Assembly (NCBI RefSeq): GCF_031851795.1
Contig: NZ_CP134696.1
Coordinates: 2,589,001-2,653,000 of the forward strand
DNA length: 64,000 nt
Source of the DNA: Pontibacter sp. G13
GTDB taxonomy: Bacteria; Bacteroidota; Bacteroidia; J057
Reading direction: 5' to 3'
Shown here: positions 9,463 through 18,665 of the stretch, in pieces
How the letters are laid out: each line of letters starts with the position of its first letter
Numbering within the stretch: the first letter of the stretch is position 1
The notes under the pieces: generated by a model
The model's database searches: none
What the model saw: only the letters and a program-made list of their open reading frames with translations
What the model was told of the DNA's origin: nothing
Translations under genes and position numbers: made by a program

Positions 9463-12135
9463 ATGAAAAACCTCCTACGCACCATCGGAGTTGCGAGGGC
9501 CACATTCTATGGCCTCCCCTCAACTCACAAACCAGCAAAGATCCTCAAGCAACGGGCCTGGTATTTGGCGATACTCTGTGTGCTTGGTATGGCCCAAGTC
9601 TCTGCCCAAACGACGGTTACGGTCAAATTTGATGAACCCGCCTATTATCCATTGCTTAAGGACAAGGGCAGTGTTTTTTTGGAAAGTTATCCCAACCAAG
9701 GTTCCCTTTCTGTCGAGGAATCCATGGATATGCTGGCCCCCTTAGAAGTGGGTGCGTTTCGTATTCTTTCGCGACAAGGAGGAACGAACCACGTCGACAC
9801 CCTCAATGGGGAGGTTGTGGTAAATCGCGTCGATAGGCTCAATAGCTTTATTTCTAGTGCGCTGCAATATAAGGTGGAGCCCGTCTTGACGCTATTTCAG
9901 ACTCCGGATTACCTCCTTCCTCCAGATGCGCCCAATAGCAAGGCTGCCCCGACAGATATGGTCGAATACGGCCGAGCGATGGCCGCATACACCGCTCAGT
10001 TTGTAGATACCAAACCGCTGATGTGGGAGATTTGGAACGAACCTCAGAGTACGGAATTTCTGATATCGGATGATGTGATCGGCGACTACAATGAGATCTA
10101 CCGGCAAGTGGTCCCTCGAGTGCGCAGTGTCGACCCAGATGCTGTCATCGTTGGGCCGGCCATGGCCAACAACGGTCCTAGACTGGCCTTCACCCAAGCA
10201 TTTGTTCAAAACCTGAAGGACAACGATCTGCCCATTGATTACTATTCGATTCATTCCTACGGCAACTCCGGCACCAGACTTCAGGACCTCATAGATCTTA
10301 CTCGCGAGGAATTGAGTGATGATTTCCAGACTGTGCCGCTTGTCTTTACCGAATATGAGTATTACCCAGCGGGCAATAATCAACCCAGCCAAGCGAATCG
10401 AATTCTGACGATCGGTGCTGCGAATTGGTTGAATGATATGAGTTACTTCATCGAGCAGACCGATATTCCCTATATCACGTGGAATCGGTGGATGGAAAAA
10501 CCGGGCAACAATCCGGGTGGGCTATTTTTCAGCGATCTCCGCAAACGCCCAATCTATCACACTTATGAGTTGTATGGTCGGATGCCGGTGGAGCGAAAGG
10601 TCCTAGAAGCCAGCAATGGGCTCAAGGGGTTTGCTTCCAGCAATGCGCAATCCGCAGCCATTCTGATTTGGAATGATTCTTCGAGTGTAGCGACCATTCA
10701 GTTGGATATTCCGACCCTTCCTTTTGCCAATGGTCAAGTTTCGCTCTATCGAATTGATGCCCAGCATGCAAGTATCGAGGAAAACAGCCTAGACGATGAG
10801 CTGGAAGCCGAATGGATACAAGCTCTCAGCACTTTGGACCAGACGGTTTTGACGATTCCGGGGCCGGGGATTATTTTCTTGGAGATTACGCCAGACACCC
10901 CCACAATTGAACTACCCCCATTGTCATCCGGACAATATATCCGTCAATGGGCATGGGCAGGCAGAACGACTTCTGGAGGCATAACGGGGGATTATGGGAA
11001 TTTTCATTGGCGGTCGATGACAGGCAGAATTGGGGTGAAAGACAGCTCAGGGCGCGGAATTGCAGGAGTCACCCTCGACGATTGCCCGGAGAAAATCGGC
11101 TTCCAATTTTGGCTTCAACATGCCCCAACCTCTGCTACCCTTCCTCATTCGATAGCAGCCATTCGGATTGACTACATGAACGGAGATAGCGCGCTCAAAA
11201 GCGTGATGCTCCACGGAGACACCTTCTATGATCCTGCTAGAACCTCCACATTGCCTTGGGGAAAAGGAGGAGCTTTTGCGGATTACATGATCAATTTGGG
11301 AGACACCATCGGCAATGACAAAGCATTTGTCTTTGATATTGCCGATCATCAACCTGCTGGATGGAATGCCGATCGTCGGGTGCTAGTTTCCTTTTGGATA
11401 GAAAACACAGGGGTGGAGTCGCAAGCGCGAATCAGGATGCTTCAGGTGGGTGGAGATGGGTCCACCTACATCATTCATAAGGCTAGTGGCCAAAAATTGC
11501 ACAACAATTTCGATGAAATGGGAAACCAGGTCAATCTTGAAGATCCGGTACAAACCGATGCGGATGTTCGCTGGAAACTCATCCCTATCCCTGAAGATTC
11601 CGGATACTACCGAATCGAGCACCAAGGCTCCACTCGCTGGTTTCACTGCCAAGAAGATGGGGTAACAGCTTTCAGGCTTGGGCCTTTGTCCTGGACGGGC
11701 GAACGCACCAAATGGTCCATCATTCCTGTAGACAGCCTGCATTTCCGATTGGCACATAAGGCCAGCGGACTCTGGTTGTACGCTGAACCCGAAGGCACTG
11801 GTCTCAAACTAGCTTCTCCCGCGTATACAGATGATCGCACACAGTGGAGCTTTGAGGAAATATTGTTTGACCAGACGACTTCTACCCAGCCTGTCCATGC
11901 GTCTAACCTGATCAGCGCGTGGCCCAATCCCATTACGTCCGACCAATTGAAAATCAGCGGTACCCAACGGGGAGACCACCTCTTGGTGATGGATCTGCAC
12001 GGCAGAAACGTGTATTCGGGAATTGGCACTGGGGAAGAACTCGAATTGGATACCAGAACTTGGGGGAAGGGAATTTTTCTCCTACAGGTAAGCTCCGGGG
12101 AAAATATGAGCACGCTAAAACTGATCATTCCCTAG
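9463..12135 (+). CDS. GH39-like glycosidase with beta-trefoil module and T9SS sorting domain (paralog 2)
   Basis: 890 aa with the same architecture as the 4859 gene. The signal peptide ends at MAQVSAQ. The catalytic barrel has MWEIWNEPQ (Glu193) and VFTEYE (Glu297). A middle domain covers about 490-660. Three beta-trefoil repeats cover about 667-797 (HQGSTRWFHCQEDGV, HKASGLWLYAEPEG). The T9SS tail begins at AWPNPITSDQ and ends with GKGIFLLQV. It lies 85 bp after the first sulfatase and 50 bp before the second, consistent with one transcription unit. Its trefoil is closer to that of the downstream sulfatase than to that of its own paralog. Confidence 0.9.
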   Translation: MKNLLRTIGVARATFYGLPSTHKPAKILKQRAWYLAILCVLGMAQVSAQTTVTVKFDEPAYYPLLKDKGSVFLESYPNQGSLSVEESMDMLAPLEVGAFRILSRQGGTNHVDTLNGEVVVNRVDRLNSFISSALQYKVEPVLTLFQTPDYLLPPDAPNSKAAPTDMVEYGRAMAAYTAQFVDTKPLMWEIWNEPQSTEFLISDDVIGDYNEIYRQVVPRVRSVDPDAVIVGPAMANNGPRLAFTQAFVQNLKDNDLPIDYYSIHSYGNSGTRLQDLIDLTREELSDDFQTVPLVFTEYEYYPAGNNQPSQANRILTIGAANWLNDMSYFIEQTDIPYITWNRWMEKPGNNPGGLFFSDLRKRPIYHTYELYGRMPVERKVLEASNGLKGFASSNAQSAAILIWNDSSSVATIQLDIPTLPFANGQVSLYRIDAQHASIEENSLDDELEAEWIQALSTLDQTVLTIPGPGIIFLEITPDTPTIELPPLSSGQYIRQWAWAGRTTSGGITGDYGNFHWRSMTGRIGVKDSSGRGIAGVTLDDCPEKIGFQFWLQHAPTSATLPHSIAAIRIDYMNGDSALKSVMLHGDTFYDPARTSTLPWGKGGAFADYMINLGDTIGNDKAFVFDIADHQPAGWNADRRVLVSFWIENTGVESQARIRMLQVGGDGSTYIIHKASGQKLHNNFDEMGNQVNLEDPVQTDADVRWKLIPIPEDSGYYRIEHQGSTRWFHCQEDGVTAFRLGPLSWTGERTKWSIIPVDSLHFRLAHKASGLWLYAEPEGTGLKLASPAYTDDRTQWSFEEILFDQTTSTQPVHASNLISAWPNPITSDQLKISGTQRGDHLLVMDLHGRNVYSGIGTGEELELDTRTWGKGIFLLQVSSGENMSTLKLIIP

Positions 12136-12185
12136 TCATTCCATCATTCTCGAATGCATGTAAACCTCCCTCAACCTAACTATCG

Positions 12186-14297
12186 ATGACTACTAAATTC
12201 TTACGAATATTGATTTACTGCGTGTGTTTAGCCTTGTCTATGCACAACAGAATTGGGTATACTCAGCAAAAACCCAACGTGCTGTTCATCGCCATAGATG
12301 ACCTGAACGACTATGTCTCCCTGCTCCAAGATTATCCCGGGATTCATACGCCGACTCTGGACCAATTTGCCCAGCAGGCGGTTACCTTCACCAATGCGCA
12401 CACAGCTGCCCCTCTATGCAATCCTTCTCGCGCGGCTCTGCTTACAGGGTTGGGGCCCAATCATACGGATATCTATGTAAATGGGGACAAGGTAGTCAAT
12501 TCGCCCGTGGCCTTGGGATCGACCTTTTTGCCAGAATTATTCAAGCAGCAAGGCTATCAAACGATCTCATCTGGGAAAATTTTCCATGCAGATCTCAGTT
12601 CTACACGGATGGGACAGATATGGGATGAAGAACCCGGAACCAAAAGCTATGGTCCCCAACCGACCTCTCCCAACATCCCTGATAGCCTGCAACGCCCAAA
12701 TTGGTTTGACTACCAAGAATGGACCGGACCCGATTCGGATTTTCCAGATGTAACCAACGCGGATACGATCATTTCGAGGCTTCAACAAACCCATACCCAA
12801 CCGTTTTTCATGGCATTGGGGTTTTATCGCCCACACAATCCGTGGACCGCTCCGAAGCGCTATTTCGATCTGTATCCTGCTGCGGACAGCATCGAGATGC
12901 CTCCCCGCTTGCCCAACGACCTCGAAGATGTTCCCTCCCGAGGCATTCAATTTGCCGGAGGCGGGGCGGATTTCGATCAGATTCAAGCCTCTGGTCATTA
13001 TGAAGAGGTCGTGCGCGCGTATCTAGCAAGTATAAGCTTCATGGACGATCAGCTGGGGCGCGTATTGGATGCGCTCAACAACAGTCCATATGCAGGCAAT
13101 ACCATCGTTGTCCTTTTCAGCGATCATGGTTTTCACTGGGGGGAAAAGTCCCACTTTGCCAAATCCACCCTATGGGAACGTGCTACCCGAACCCTGCTGA
13201 TGATCAAAGCTCCCCAAGTCTCCCAGTCAGGCGCCAAATACTCGGGGCCGGTCAGTTTATTGGATATTTATCCTACGCTGGTTGATCTATGCAGTCTGCA
13301 AGCGCCTCCTCAAGCACTCTATGGTCATAGTCTCCGATATGTATTGAAAGATTCAACGGTCGAGGCGCAGCGATATGCCCTGACGACAATCCGGGCTGAC
13401 ATGCATGCGGTACGTTCCGATCGCTGGCGCTACATCGATTATGGAGATGGGACGGGTGAATTATATGACTTGAGATGCGATCCACATGAGTGGAACAATC
13501 TATGGGGGCAACCTTTTTACGCCGACGTCCAGCAGAAACTCAGCACTTGGCTTCCACAAGGTGCCAATATGCCCGACTATGCCCAAGCACAGAAACTGCC
13601 TACAGATTCCATCACCTGTACGGAGTATTTCCATCTTTTTCACAAATCCAGTGGACAAAAGCTTCACAACGATCCGAATAATGGACATACACCCGACTTG
13701 GAAGCGCCTAGCCTCATGGGGCCAGAGGTGCATTGGAAACTTATCTCGATCCCCGAGGATTCTGGGTATTTCAGGCTAGAGCACCAAGGATCAAATCAGT
13801 GGTTTCACTGTCAAGAAAATGGGGTAACAGGATTTCGGCTGGGTCCCAAAAGCTGGACGGGGGAACGTACAAAATGGTCGCTCATTGCCGTCGATAGCCT
13901 ACATTTTCGGTTGGCTCACAAAGCTAGCGGCAGGTGGCTGTATGCAGAGCCCGATGGGTCGGCGCTACAACTTGCGTCTACCACCCATACAGGAGACCAA
14001 ACACAATGGAGGTTTGCTCCTGCCTCTTCCGGCGGGAGTTCTACCAGTCTTGTCAATCCTCAAGACTACACGATTCATATTTGGCCCAATCCCGTAACTG
14101 ACGGTCTTCTGATGGTGAGCGGGATTCACCCGGGCGATGATTTGATGGTCTGTGATATCCTCGGCCATAAGGTATACCAAGGTCAACCTCATCAGCCTGA
14201 GCTGGCATTGGATACTTCTTCTTGGGGAAAGGGAATCTTCTTGGTCCGGATAAGCTCGGGTGACCAGACTCGCACCATCAAAGTGATGATTCAGTAA
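12186..14297 (+). CDS. Iduronate-2-sulfatase-like sulfatase fused to beta-trefoil and T9SS sorting domain
   Basis: 703 aa. Residues 1-470 parallel the 7950 sulfatase: AIDDLNDYVSLLQDYPGI, LCNPSRAALLTG with Cys78 as formylglycine precursor, and FSDHGFHWGEKSHFAKSTLWE. The 7950 protein ends there, whereas this one continues into a beta-trefoil at about 480-618 (HKSSGQKLHND, HQGSNQWFHCQENGV, HKASGRWLYAEPDG). It ends with a T9SS tail (IWPNPVTDG, GKGIFLVRI). The module matches the C-terminus of the adjacent GH39-like enzyme. The fusion should send this sulfatase to the cell surface or outside, unlike its periplasmic-looking paralog. Start ATG 12186 gives a signal peptide ending near GYTQ. Confidence 0.92.
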   Translation: MTTKFLRILIYCVCLALSMHNRIGYTQQKPNVLFIAIDDLNDYVSLLQDYPGIHTPTLDQFAQQAVTFTNAHTAAPLCNPSRAALLTGLGPNHTDIYVNGDKVVNSPVALGSTFLPELFKQQGYQTISSGKIFHADLSSTRMGQIWDEEPGTKSYGPQPTSPNIPDSLQRPNWFDYQEWTGPDSDFPDVTNADTIISRLQQTHTQPFFMALGFYRPHNPWTAPKRYFDLYPAADSIEMPPRLPNDLEDVPSRGIQFAGGGADFDQIQASGHYEEVVRAYLASISFMDDQLGRVLDALNNSPYAGNTIVVLFSDHGFHWGEKSHFAKSTLWERATRTLLMIKAPQVSQSGAKYSGPVSLLDIYPTLVDLCSLQAPPQALYGHSLRYVLKDSTVEAQRYALTTIRADMHAVRSDRWRYIDYGDGTGELYDLRCDPHEWNNLWGQPFYADVQQKLSTWLPQGANMPDYAQAQKLPTDSITCTEYFHLFHKSSGQKLHNDPNNGHTPDLEAPSLMGPEVHWKLISIPEDSGYFRLEHQGSNQWFHCQENGVTGFRLGPKSWTGERTKWSLIAVDSLHFRLAHKASGRWLYAEPDGSALQLASTTHTGDQTQWRFAPASSGGSSTSLVNPQDYTIHIWPNPVTDGLLMVSGIHPGDDLMVCDILGHKVYQGQPHQPELALDTSSWGKGIFLVRISSGDQTRTIKVMIQ

Positions 14298-14321
14298 AGT
14301 AATTTAGCGCGTTTCAAATGC

Positions 14322-14359
14322 TTGGAGGCCCCCTTTTCAGAGGACCTCCAATTGGTTTT
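14322..14359 (+). terminator. Rho-independent terminator after the sulfatase-trefoil gene
   Basis: TTGGAGG (14322-14328 region) pairs with CCTCCAA (14345-14351) and is followed by TTGGTTTT. It lies about 25 bp past the stop at 14297 and before the dispersed repeat copy. Confidence 0.55.
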
Positions 14360-14376
14360 AGGGCTTGGATAATTGG

Positions 14377-14571
14377 GTGCGGAAGGCTTGTGCGGTGTGA
14401 GGGATGGTAACGGTGCGACGCTAGGAGCAGTCCGAAGCATCCTTCATGATCAAGCTGGATGCCCAATCCTTGCGGAGGACGGAGCGTAGCGAACCCGTGC
14501 ACAGCCCGACTCGGCGACTCATTTGACTGGAGGAAAATTTCATGTCCAGCACGCCGAGGCACACCCAAATC
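14377..14571 (+). repeat. Dispersed structured intergenic repeat, copy 1
   Basis: The copy begins GTGCGG..GGCTTGTGCGGTGTGAGG and ends ACGCCGAGGCACACCCAAATC, ends shared with three other copies. Hairpin 1 is GTCC (14430-14433) with GGAC (14477-14480), with inner GCATCC (14437-14442)/GGATGC (14457-14462). A GGAGCGTAGCGA linker follows. Hairpin 2 is CTCGGCG (14510-14516) with CGCCGAG (14552-14558). It lies between the 3' ends of two convergent genes. An ORF crossing it (14314-14589, minus) is not conserved among copies. Confidence 0.75.
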
Positions 14572-14624
14572 CGCATGCTCAAACCCCAAGATATTCTGGA
14601 ATTGAATAGGGGTTGCTTGCCAGC

Positions 14625-16493
14625 CTATCGCGCTTGCTCAAACAGCTTGGTATGAATGCGTTTCAATTCCTCCACAGGTATTTTGATTACTTTCCGGTCG
14701 TAGGTAATCAGGCCGTTCACCTCTCCTTCGACATCGGTGATCTGGGTATAGACCGCTGCTGAAAGTCCTTTGGTACGCTTCATATCCACGATCTGGTCGA
14801 ATTTGTGCGCATATCCCTCGATCAATTCTGCCTGCGTTTTGTAGGTTTGGTAGCCCCAGTTTTTCATGTTGGGATTCCATAGGTGCTCTTGGATTGGATA
14901 GCCAATGCCCCCAAATTCACCAATCACCGAAGCCTTGTCGAGCGAGGTAGGCGGAACGCGGACATTTTTTCCATAGGTATGGATGTCATAGATGTCTCCA
15001 CACGGGCGCAATCCCCATCCGCTGGCAGAATTCACCAAACGGGATGGATCATAGTTTTGTACCATATCGCACACTCGGCAAGTGCCATACTGTCCCCATC
15101 CTTCGTTGAACGGCACCCACATCACGATACTGGTGGCATTGTAGTGCAGATCAATCATGCGCCGGAGTTCAGATTCGTACTGGTTGGTATCTTCACTTCT
15201 CCGGAACAGGTCTTCCTCTTTCCGCTTGATATGTTGCACATGATCAGGCTTGAGACGATCCTCCCGCGGCAACACGACCATTCCGGAAGGCATGTCTTGC
15301 CACACGAGCATCCCGAGTTTGTCGCAGTGATAATACCAGCGATCAGGCTCTACCTTGATGTGTTTTCTGATCATATTGAAGCCCATTTCTTGAGTCTTCA
15401 CGATGTCCCATTTCATGGCTTCATCCGAAGGCGGCGTGTGCAATCCATCTGGCCACCAGCCTTGGTCGAGAGTTCCGTACTGGAAGAGCGGCTCATTGTT
15501 GAGGAACAGGTACTGCGCTGCATTGTGAATCCCCAAACTGATTTTGCGCATGCCGAAATACGTGGAGATTTGATCGATTTCGGTACCTGATTGATTGACG
15601 AGACTCAGTTCCATATCATACAAAAACGGAGAATCCGGTGACCAGAGCTTGGCTTCTTTAAGCGGAAAGACCAATTCCCGATCTGCGGTAACTGCTCCTT
15701 GGTACACGACCTTGCCTTGATCCAACACCTTGACATTCACCTGGTAGATCGGCTTGAGGGGTTTGTTGATCATGGGAATGAGCGAAACCGTCTCTGAATC
15801 GATATCTGGGGTGATCTTGATCTCTTTGATCCAAGCTTCGGAGTTTACGGCTTCCAGCCATACCGTCTGCCAGATCCCGCTGACGGGGGTGTACCAGATC
15901 CCCTGTTGAGGCAGTTGCTGCTTGCCACGCGCCTGCGTACCCAAGCTAGTAGGGTCTGTAACACTGACGGTGATTTGCTGATCTTTTTTGTCGGAGAGGA
16001 ATGGGGTGATATTGAAGGAAAAACGATCGAATCCCCCTTTGTGAGCGCCTACCAATGCACCGTTGACCCATACCGTGGTATTCCAGTCTACCGCTTCAAA
16101 ATGAAGCATCACATCTTTTTGGTCCCATTCTGCCGGGATGCTAAAGGTACGACGATACCACAAGCGGTCGTTTTCGGTAACATCCTGTTTCACGCCAGAC
16201 AAGGTAGATTCAACACAAAATGGGACTAGGATTTCGTCTTTGAATGATTTCGGCTGGGGTTCATGGATCTTTTGCTGGGTAAAGTTCCAGATGCCGTTGA
16301 GGTTCTTCCAATTCTCCCTGACCAGCTGTGGCCGAGGATATTCTTGCCAGACATTGTCTGCTGTGACTGATTCCCCCCAGGAGGTCATCATTGGGGCATT
16401 TTCAGTCGATGATTGAGCCTGAATTTCTAGCGGCATTGCCCAGCAGAAAATGAGGCCAAAAATAAGCGAGCTTATTGTTCTAGCGGTGAACAT
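14625..16493 (-). CDS. Glycoside hydrolase family 2 (beta-galactosidase/glucuronidase-like)
   Basis: The frame opens at 16613 but overlaps the upstream sulfatase. ATG 16493 starts a signal peptide (MFTARTISSLIFGLIF..., cleavage near EIQAQS), giving 622 aa. The order is an N-terminal jelly-roll sugar-binding domain (WYRRTFSIP, WVNGALVGAHKGGFD), an immunoglobulin-like domain, then the TIM barrel. Within the barrel are IRKHIKVEPDRWYYHCDKLG, WVPFNEGWGQ (acid/base Glu464) and SVIGEFGG (nucleophile Glu526). It is a retaining exo-glycosidase, probably periplasmic. It lies 47 bp downstream of a sulfatase in the same direction, so the pair likely remove sulfate and then the sugar. The specific sugar is unknown. 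Confidence 0.92.
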   Translation of the reverse strand: MFTARTISSLIFGLIFCWAMPLEIQAQSSTENAPMMTSWGESVTADNVWQEYPRPQLVRENWKNLNGIWNFTQQKIHEPQPKSFKDEILVPFCVESTLSGVKQDVTENDRLWYRRTFSIPAEWDQKDVMLHFEAVDWNTTVWVNGALVGAHKGGFDRFSFNITPFLSDKKDQQITVSVTDPTSLGTQARGKQQLPQQGIWYTPVSGIWQTVWLEAVNSEAWIKEIKITPDIDSETVSLIPMINKPLKPIYQVNVKVLDQGKVVYQGAVTADRELVFPLKEAKLWSPDSPFLYDMELSLVNQSGTEIDQISTYFGMRKISLGIHNAAQYLFLNNEPLFQYGTLDQGWWPDGLHTPPSDEAMKWDIVKTQEMGFNMIRKHIKVEPDRWYYHCDKLGMLVWQDMPSGMVVLPREDRLKPDHVQHIKRKEEDLFRRSEDTNQYESELRRMIDLHYNATSIVMWVPFNEGWGQYGTCRVCDMVQNYDPSRLVNSASGWGLRPCGDIYDIHTYGKNVRVPPTSLDKASVIGEFGGIGYPIQEHLWNPNMKNWGYQTYKTQAELIEGYAHKFDQIVDMKRTKGLSAAVYTQITDVEGEVNGLITYDRKVIKIPVEELKRIHTKLFEQAR

Positions 16494-16540
16494 ACTACTT
16501 TGAATTAATGTGAAAATCTTATGAAGCCCGGCGCCTTTAG

Positions 16541-18310
16541 CTATTCCTGTATCGATTCGGGAGAGCCCCAAGGAGCTGGGAATACTCCTATCCTTTTGGC
16601 ATAAGCATCCCATTCGGCTGCCAATTCCTGAACAACTTCTGGATACTGCCCAGCCAGATCATGGAGTTCGCTCCGATCGGTAGACATATCGTACAGCTCC
16701 CAATCATAGAGAGTCAGTCCAGTCCAAATTCCGTATCCCTTCCCAGTCAGTTTTCCTTTTGCCACGAGTTTCCACTTGCCTTTTCTGACGGCTCGATTGC
16801 CTTCATGCTCCCAGAAAATGGGCTCCTCGCGCAGAAGTTCCTTACCTTGAAAGACAGGCAACAAGCTCTCACCCTCCATCGGTTGGATGACATTTCCGGC
16901 GTGAGTTTTGGGGTATTGGCCGCCCATCAGGTCGACCAATGTGGGCATGATGTCGATGAGGTGGCTGGGACTGGAGACGATTTGATTCCCTTCCGTGATC
17001 AGTTCAGGATAATGCACAATCAGCGGGGTACTGATCCCACCTTCATGAACCCAGTGCTTGTATTCACGGAATGGCGTATTGGAGCTATGCGCCCATTCTT
17101 TTCCGTAGGCCACATACGTGGTATCTGGTCCGCCTGAAATCCCCTTACCACGCATGACCCATTTGCCTTCACGTGTGATGCGTGGGATGGTGGTATACTC
17201 GATTTCATCAGGAGCCAGCGCGCGGTGTTTGGTTGTATCTTTGGCAAACGGGCGAGTCTTTCCGCCTAGGCCGATCCGTTCTGCGCAAGCGCCATTGTCC
17301 TGCAAAAAGAGGATGATGGTATTGTCCAAAATTCCTTCAGCATCCAACGAATCGACCAATCTGCCGATTCCTTCATCCATCACAGTCACCATGGCGGCAT
17401 AGGTTTCCATTCGGCCAGCCAGAACGGCCTTGTTTTTAGCTTCGGCCCAAGGGTTCACATCCAATGGTGGCAATTGGAGATCAGCATCTACCAGTCCCAG
17501 CGTTTTCAATCTGGCCAACCGGCGCATACGTACTTCCTCCCAACCTTGATCGTAATGCCCATCATAGGCTGCAATATCTGCTGCGGGAGCCTGCATAGGC
17601 CAATGGGCTGCGGTATAGGCCATGTACATGAAAAAGGGCTTGCCCTTGTCGCGCTCTTGCACAAAGCGGATAGCGTGATCCGAGATGGCGTTGGTGTAGT
17701 AATAATCCTCAGCGGGATATTCGGAATCGATAAATGGTGTGATCAGTTGATTGTCTCGGCAAAGCGTGGCGGGATCGTAAAAATTGCCAGCTCCTTGGAC
17801 GGTGCCATAAAATCGGTCAAATCCCCGTTGGATCGGCCAATTGTCCTTGGGGCCATCATTTTCCATCTTTTTGGTCACATGCCATTTGCCCGTCATCATG
17901 GTGCTATATCCCGAAAGCTTGGCCACTTCTGCCAACGTCACAGCTTTGGAGCTGAGATTGCCCTGATAGGCTTCGGGTGGGTTGGGGGCTTTGATGGCGG
18001 TCATCCACCCCATTCCTGCCTGATGCGGATACAGACCGGTAAGGAGGGATGCACGGGTAGGACAGCATCGAGCGGCATTGTAGAATTGGGAAAAGCGCAA
18101 ACCTCCCTCGGCCAATTGATCGAGATTAGGAGTTCTGATTTCTCCGCCATAACATCCCAGATCAGAGTATCCCATATCATCCGACATGATCAAAATGATG
18201 TTGGGGCGTAGGGCTGTCTGATGAGGAGATTGTTGACCCATGCCCCATTGTGGGAGAAGCGCCAAGGCCATGATGCATAGCCGGAAACAAGTCGATTGTA
18301 GAACGTCCAT
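16541..18310 (-). CDS. Arylsulfatase-type sulfatase (S1 family)
   Basis: The frame opens at 18394; I take ATG 18310, which starts a hydrophobic leader (FRLCIMALALLPQWGMGQQ), giving 589 aa. The metal site is LIMSDDMGYSDLGCYGG (Asp44/45). The formylglycine signature RCCPTRASLLTG follows the C-x-P-x-R rule with Cys82. Further motifs are LTGKWHV, the C-terminal metal site FLQDNGACAERIG and the tail LYDMSTDRSELHDLA. This matches the large arylsulfatase A-like group common in glycan loci. It is probably first gene of a two-gene unit with the GH2 enzyme. The substrate position is unknown. Confidence 0.92.
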   Translation of the reverse strand: MDVLQSTCFRLCIMALALLPQWGMGQQSPHQTALRPNIILIMSDDMGYSDLGCYGGEIRTPNLDQLAEGGLRFSQFYNAARCCPTRASLLTGLYPHQAGMGWMTAIKAPNPPEAYQGNLSSKAVTLAEVAKLSGYSTMMTGKWHVTKKMENDGPKDNWPIQRGFDRFYGTVQGAGNFYDPATLCRDNQLITPFIDSEYPAEDYYYTNAISDHAIRFVQERDKGKPFFMYMAYTAAHWPMQAPAADIAAYDGHYDQGWEEVRMRRLARLKTLGLVDADLQLPPLDVNPWAEAKNKAVLAGRMETYAAMVTVMDEGIGRLVDSLDAEGILDNTIILFLQDNGACAERIGLGGKTRPFAKDTTKHRALAPDEIEYTTIPRITREGKWVMRGKGISGGPDTTYVAYGKEWAHSSNTPFREYKHWVHEGGISTPLIVHYPELITEGNQIVSSPSHLIDIMPTLVDLMGGQYPKTHAGNVIQPMEGESLLPVFQGKELLREEPIFWEHEGNRAVRKGKWKLVAKGKLTGKGYGIWTGLTLYDWELYDMSTDRSELHDLAGQYPEVVQELAAEWDAYAKRIGVFPAPWGSPESIQE

Positions 18311-18665
18311 AAATAGATAGTTGTATTGGCAGATTCCAAGCCCACCCTTCAACTGGTTCAGGCGGATGAAAAATCGAATCATCCAACGATCCACAAACCT
18401 ATCAAAGCGAGGGTCTACCGTTTGGGAATTATGCCCAATGATTGTTGAAAATGGTCCAATTGGCAGATTGGTACTATTCTACCCCTTGCCATCAGAATCT
18501 CGAATATGAGGATTCTAGGCGCTTTTGATGGGGGCAAATCATCTCAATTTTGGGCTTGGACGCACAGGGCAAGAAAATGGACAATCGTCCGAATTTGGAA
18601 AGGGATAATATGCGCAGATTGATTCTGCTAGTTGGATCCATCCATTTGGATGAAAATTTGATTAT
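18311..18665. other. Divergent intergenic region between two sulfatase genes
   Basis: 355 bp separate the minus-strand sulfatase-GH2 unit from the plus-strand sulfatase at 18666. It should contain two promoters. I saw no exact TAnnTTTG, no repeat copy and no RNA gene. Confidence 0.35.

Noticed and set aside
14314-14589. ORFs inside repeat copies (also near 23353-23571, 52876-53234 and 58852-59285)
   Set aside because: Frames and products differ among copies of the same repeat, so the repeat is not protein coding.
14883-15590. 235-aa plus-strand ORF opposite the GH2 gene
   Set aside because: It is an antisense shadow of a clear GH2 enzyme; composition is His/Ile-rich without domains.
17474-18211. 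245-aa plus-strand ORF opposite the minus-strand sulfatase
   Set aside because: Shadow of the sulfatase, no signature of its own.
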